Shown: piece by piece, positions 6,857 through 9,040 of the stretch
Layout of the letters: every line of letters starts with the position of its first letter
Numbering within the stretch: position 1 is the stretch's first letter
Assembly (NCBI GenBank): GCA_029934095.1
Contig: JAOZMV010000046.1
Location: forward strand, 1 to 9,040
DNA from: Desulfuromusa sp.
Lineage (GTDB): Bacteria > Desulfobacterota > Desulfuromonadia > Desulfuromonadales > Geopsychrobacteraceae
DNA length: 9,040 nucleotides
Direction: 5' to 3'
Position numbers and translations under genes: made by a program
Notes under the pieces: model-generated
What the model saw: the letters and a program-made list of their open reading frames with translations, nothing else
The model's database searches: none
What the model was told of the DNA's origin: nothing

Positions 6857-6862
6857 CCTTTT
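6857..6862 (-). promoter_or_regulatory. Ribosome binding site deciding the aroB ATG start
   Basis: AAAAGG on the minus strand lies 6 nt upstream of the ATG at 6850 and directly after the terminator U tract. It is downstream of the alternative TTG at 6865, so it can serve only the ATG. This settles the start in favour of the 358-residue form. Confidence 0.6.
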
Positions 6863-6863
6863 C

Positions 6864-6892
6864 AAAAAAAAAGGGCAGGTCTCCCTGCCCTT
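6864..6892 (-). terminator. Intrinsic terminator downstream of pilQ
   Basis: The arms at 6890-6884 (GGGCAGG) and 6879-6873 (CCTGCCC) form a perfect GC-rich 7-bp stem around a GAGA tetraloop, extended to 9 bp by flanking A-T pairs. Nine U residues follow (6872-6864). This is a textbook rho-independent terminator read on the minus strand, 25 nt after the pilQ stop codon. It ends only 13 nt before the aroB ATG, which makes it an unusual neighbour for a downstream gene that has no space for its own promoter. The A9 run also gives it some terminator character for plus-strand transcripts, but no plus-strand gene is nearby. Confidence 0.93.
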
Positions 6893-6917
6893 GCTGACAT
6901 GTCACTCTCAATTTTAA

Positions 6918-9040
6918 TTATTCACGTACAATTCGTGGAGTAATAAATATTAACAACTCATTTTTAGTGACCTTTTTTGATTGTGATTTAAAAAAATTAC
7001 CAAGAACAGGGAGGTTCATCAACCAGGGAATCCCCTCCTCAGATTCGGCAATATTTTCTACGAAAATACCACCTATAACTGTTGTTTCACTATCCTGAAC
7101 CATAACTTTCGTTTCAGCCTTCTTGGTATCAATACTTGGAGCGCCAGCTAATGGGGTAAATGATGGTGCATCATTGGTTACCAGAATATCAAGAAGGATA
7201 GAACCATCCGGATTGATAACCGGGGTCACTTCAAGTTTTAATTCAGCATCCACGAATTCAGTTTTAGGCCCATCATCACCGGAGGTCTGATAGGGGATTG
7301 ACGTACCCTGACTGATTGTTGCCGATTCACCATTCAGCGTTGTTACCCGAGGAGTTGAAATAATCTTACCATTACCATCAGCCTCGAGAGCTGAAATTTG
7401 CACATCTAAAGTCCCTATATCAAGGACTGACTCACCTAGACGGAAGGCAGAACCAAGACCTGCTGTTGCGGTCATATCACCAACGGCATCAACCGTTGAG
7501 GTATTAACTTGAAAAGCACCGCCCGCGCTGGTGACATTTTCCAGGTAGTCACTAGGAGTATGTGTATAACCCCAGTTAACTCCCAAACTTCTTGAATAGG
7601 TTGAATTAACTTCAACGATCCGGGCTTCAATCATCACCTGCCGCGAAGGAGTATCCAGAATAACTATTAATTCTTTAATCTTTTCAATACGGTTGGGAAC
7701 ATCCGTAATAATCAGCAGCTTATCTCGACTATCTTCGGTAATGCTACCGCGATCACTCAGGAGTTCCGCACACGGTCCCGCGACATCTCCCAAACCGGCA
7801 TAATTGACAGGGATAACCTGAGTAACCAACGGCTCAATTTTCTCCTGGGAACGATCTGCGGTCATTTCAGATTCTTTCATTGAGCGGATCGTCTCTTTCG
7901 GCAGAACCCGAACAACATTGCCTTCTTGAACCATCCCAAGACCCGTCACATCAAGAATTAAATCCAGAGCCTGATCCCAAGGGACATCAATCAGGCGAAG
8001 GGTAACGTTTCCTTTCACTTCATCCGATGCAATAAGGTTGAGATCACTGATCTCAGCAATCAGGCGAAGAATATCTCTGACATCGGCATTATCAAAAACC
8101 AGGGAAGTTTTTTCACCAGTATAGTTTCTCCCCTGAGTGCCAGTCTGATTAATAACTGGAGCCACTGATGAGCCGCCTTCAACAGGAGACGACACCTCAG
8201 GTAATGGCGTCAGACCAGCAACCGACTCAGAAGTAACGACAACACCCTGTGCAGAAACCGGCATTGTTCCAGTAGTGGCCGGTGATACTTGAGCGTAACG
8301 CTGATCATCAACAACGAATACGTAACCTGATCCATTTTCTTGTAAGTTATAAGGGACATCCCCTTTCAGAAGAACAACAAAGCGAACTTCTGGCTGTCCA
8401 GTCGCGTCGACCAGATAAGGAGTCACCGAATGAATTGCACTAGGAAAGGACAGAGTGTCAAAAATTCTACGCAGGGAATGCGGCAGAGTCGTACTTTTCA
8501 AAACAAATTGAACTTTATTGCCTTCACGAACTGGAGGGCTTATTTTAGCTTTACCGGCGAGGTTGATATAAATTTTGGAACGTCCACCTTCGGATGCAAA
8601 ATTAATTGCAGTTATTTTTGCACTCCCAACCGTTGCAGGTTCCGCAAGAGCTGCCTCGACAGCATTCTGTGAGGGCTCCCAGGTAACAATGACTTGATCA
8701 GCAGCAATTTTGACTTTATAGGTTGGAAATACTGAGCCTACCACGTCAAACACAAAGCGGGTTTTATTGTCCAAAGATCCGACCCGAAGCGCGCCAAACC
8801 CGGCATTTAATGGAAATTTATCGTTATGTTCACCTGGCTGGACACCATATAAATCAACGATAAGTCTTTTGGGTGAATCAAGGGTGAAGTATCGAACCTG
8901 CTCAATCCCCGTGGTTGTCGACAACTGCACTCTCTTTTCTGCAACCGAAACAACTGAAAGTGAATCAGCTGCACAGAGTGGAGATACCAAAGCAACCGAA
9001 AAAAACATCAACAATGTACTGAGGAGCACAACGCTTCTTC
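6918..9040 (-). CDS. pilQ: Type IV pilus secretin PilQ (5' end beyond right window edge)
   Basis: PilQ forms the outer-membrane channel through which type IV pili pass. The frame has no stop up to the right edge, and the only upstream candidate in the window is a GTG at 9029 without a Shine-Dalgarno. The visible residues before it (R-S-V) extend a signal peptide, so the true start is probably just outside. Numbering from the GTG: hydrophobic signal segment about 1-21; two AMIN domains (about 24-118 and 137-243), which bind peptidoglycan in known PilQ proteins; a Ser/Pro/Val-rich linker (about 244-305); a secretin/TonB short N-terminal domain (about 307-378); a secretin N1-type domain (about 400-460); and the secretin barrel domain (about 530-700). 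The barrel includes ISTPRVTTLNGESATI (557-572), VIGGIF (651-656), LPVLGNFF (673-680) and the terminal LLIFITPRIV (692-701). The general secretin GspD shares the C-terminal domain, but the AMIN domains and the aroB neighbour favour PilQ. The gene ends at a strong terminator. Confidence 0.93.
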   Translation of the reverse strand, partial: RSVVLLSTLLMFFSVALVSPLCAADSLSVVSVAEKRVQLSTTTGIEQVRYFTLDSPKRLIVDLYGVQPGEHNDKFPLNAGFGALRVGSLDNKTRFVFDVVGSVFPTYKVKIAADQVIVTWEPSQNAVEAALAEPATVGSAKITAINFASEGGRSKIYINLAGKAKISPPVREGNKVQFVLKSTTLPHSLRRIFDTLSFPSAIHSVTPYLVDATGQPEVRFVVLLKGDVPYNLQENGSGYVFVVDDQRYAQVSPATTGTMPVSAQGVVVTSESVAGLTPLPEVSSPVEGGSSVAPVINQTGTQGRNYTGEKTSLVFDNADVRDILRLIAEISDLNLIASDEVKGNVTLRLIDVPWDQALDLILDVTGLGMVQEGNVVRVLPKETIRSMKESEMTADRSQEKIEPLVTQVIPVNYAGLGDVAGPCAELLSDRGSITEDSRDKLLIITDVPNRIEKIKELIVILDTPSRQVMIEARIVEVNSTYSRSLGVNWGYTHTPSDYLENVTSAGGAFQVNTSTVDAVGDMTATAGLGSAFRLGESVLDIGTLDVQISALEADGNGKIISTPRVTTLNGESATISQGTSIPYQTSGDDGPKTEFVDAELKLEVTPVINPDGSILLDILVTNDAPSFTPLAGAPSIDTKKAETKVMVQDSETTVIGGIFVENIAESEEGIPWLMNLPVLGNFFKSQSKKVTKNELLIFITPRIVRE

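Noticed and set aside
6851..6865. TTG at 6865 as the aroB start, adding five residues.
   Set aside because: It overlaps the terminator U tract and has no ribosome site. The ATG at 6850 has AAAAGG 6 nt upstream and gives the conserved AroB N-terminus.

Overview
This 9,040-base window looks like an ordinary chromosomal segment of an AT-leaning, Gram-negative, menaquinone-using anaerobe. Every convincing gene lies on the minus strand, so the genes read from right to left. A type IV pilus secretin gene followed by aroB, a TPR gene, a roadblock gene, aroQ, a proline peptidase gene and accB-accC resembles gene orders I associate with Desulfuromonadales/Geobacter relatives (Desulfobacterota). The futalosine-pathway gene mqnA fits that group. 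The taxonomic assignment is an inference from gene order and family content, not from a marker gene.

Layout in transcription order (right to left). (1) 9040-6918: pilQ, the outer-membrane secretin of type IV pili, cut by the right edge so its true start is missing. (2) 6892-6864: a strong intrinsic terminator after pilQ. (3) 6850-1113: a tightly packed seven-gene cluster: aroB (3-dehydroquinate synthase), a TPR protein, a roadblock/LC7 protein, aroQ (type II 3-dehydroquinase), an M24 Xaa-Pro peptidase, accB (biotin carboxyl carrier) and accC (biotin carboxylase). Two gene pairs overlap by 8 nt and the other gaps are 3-79 nt, so one transcript is likely. (4) 1092-1056: a 15-bp hairpin after accC. 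(5) 1042-194: mqnA (chorismate dehydratase). (6) 193-41: a 153-nt leader with no gene. (7) 40-1: the first 13 codons of a yicC-family gene that runs off the left edge.

Functionally, AroB and AroQ carry out steps 2 and 3 of the shikimate pathway, which leads to chorismate. MqnA draws on chorismate to start menaquinone synthesis by the futalosine route. AccB and AccC form the biotin half of acetyl-CoA carboxylase. The TPR and roadblock proteins have no obvious metabolic role. They sit between pilQ and the biosynthetic genes and are the least understood part of the window.

I see no mobile element, CRISPR array, tRNA, rRNA or clear riboswitch, and no obviously novel multi-gene system. The points most worth a second look are the TPR-roadblock pair and the two terminator-like hairpins that sit directly in front of the aroB and mqnA start codons and leave no room for a conventional promoter in between.
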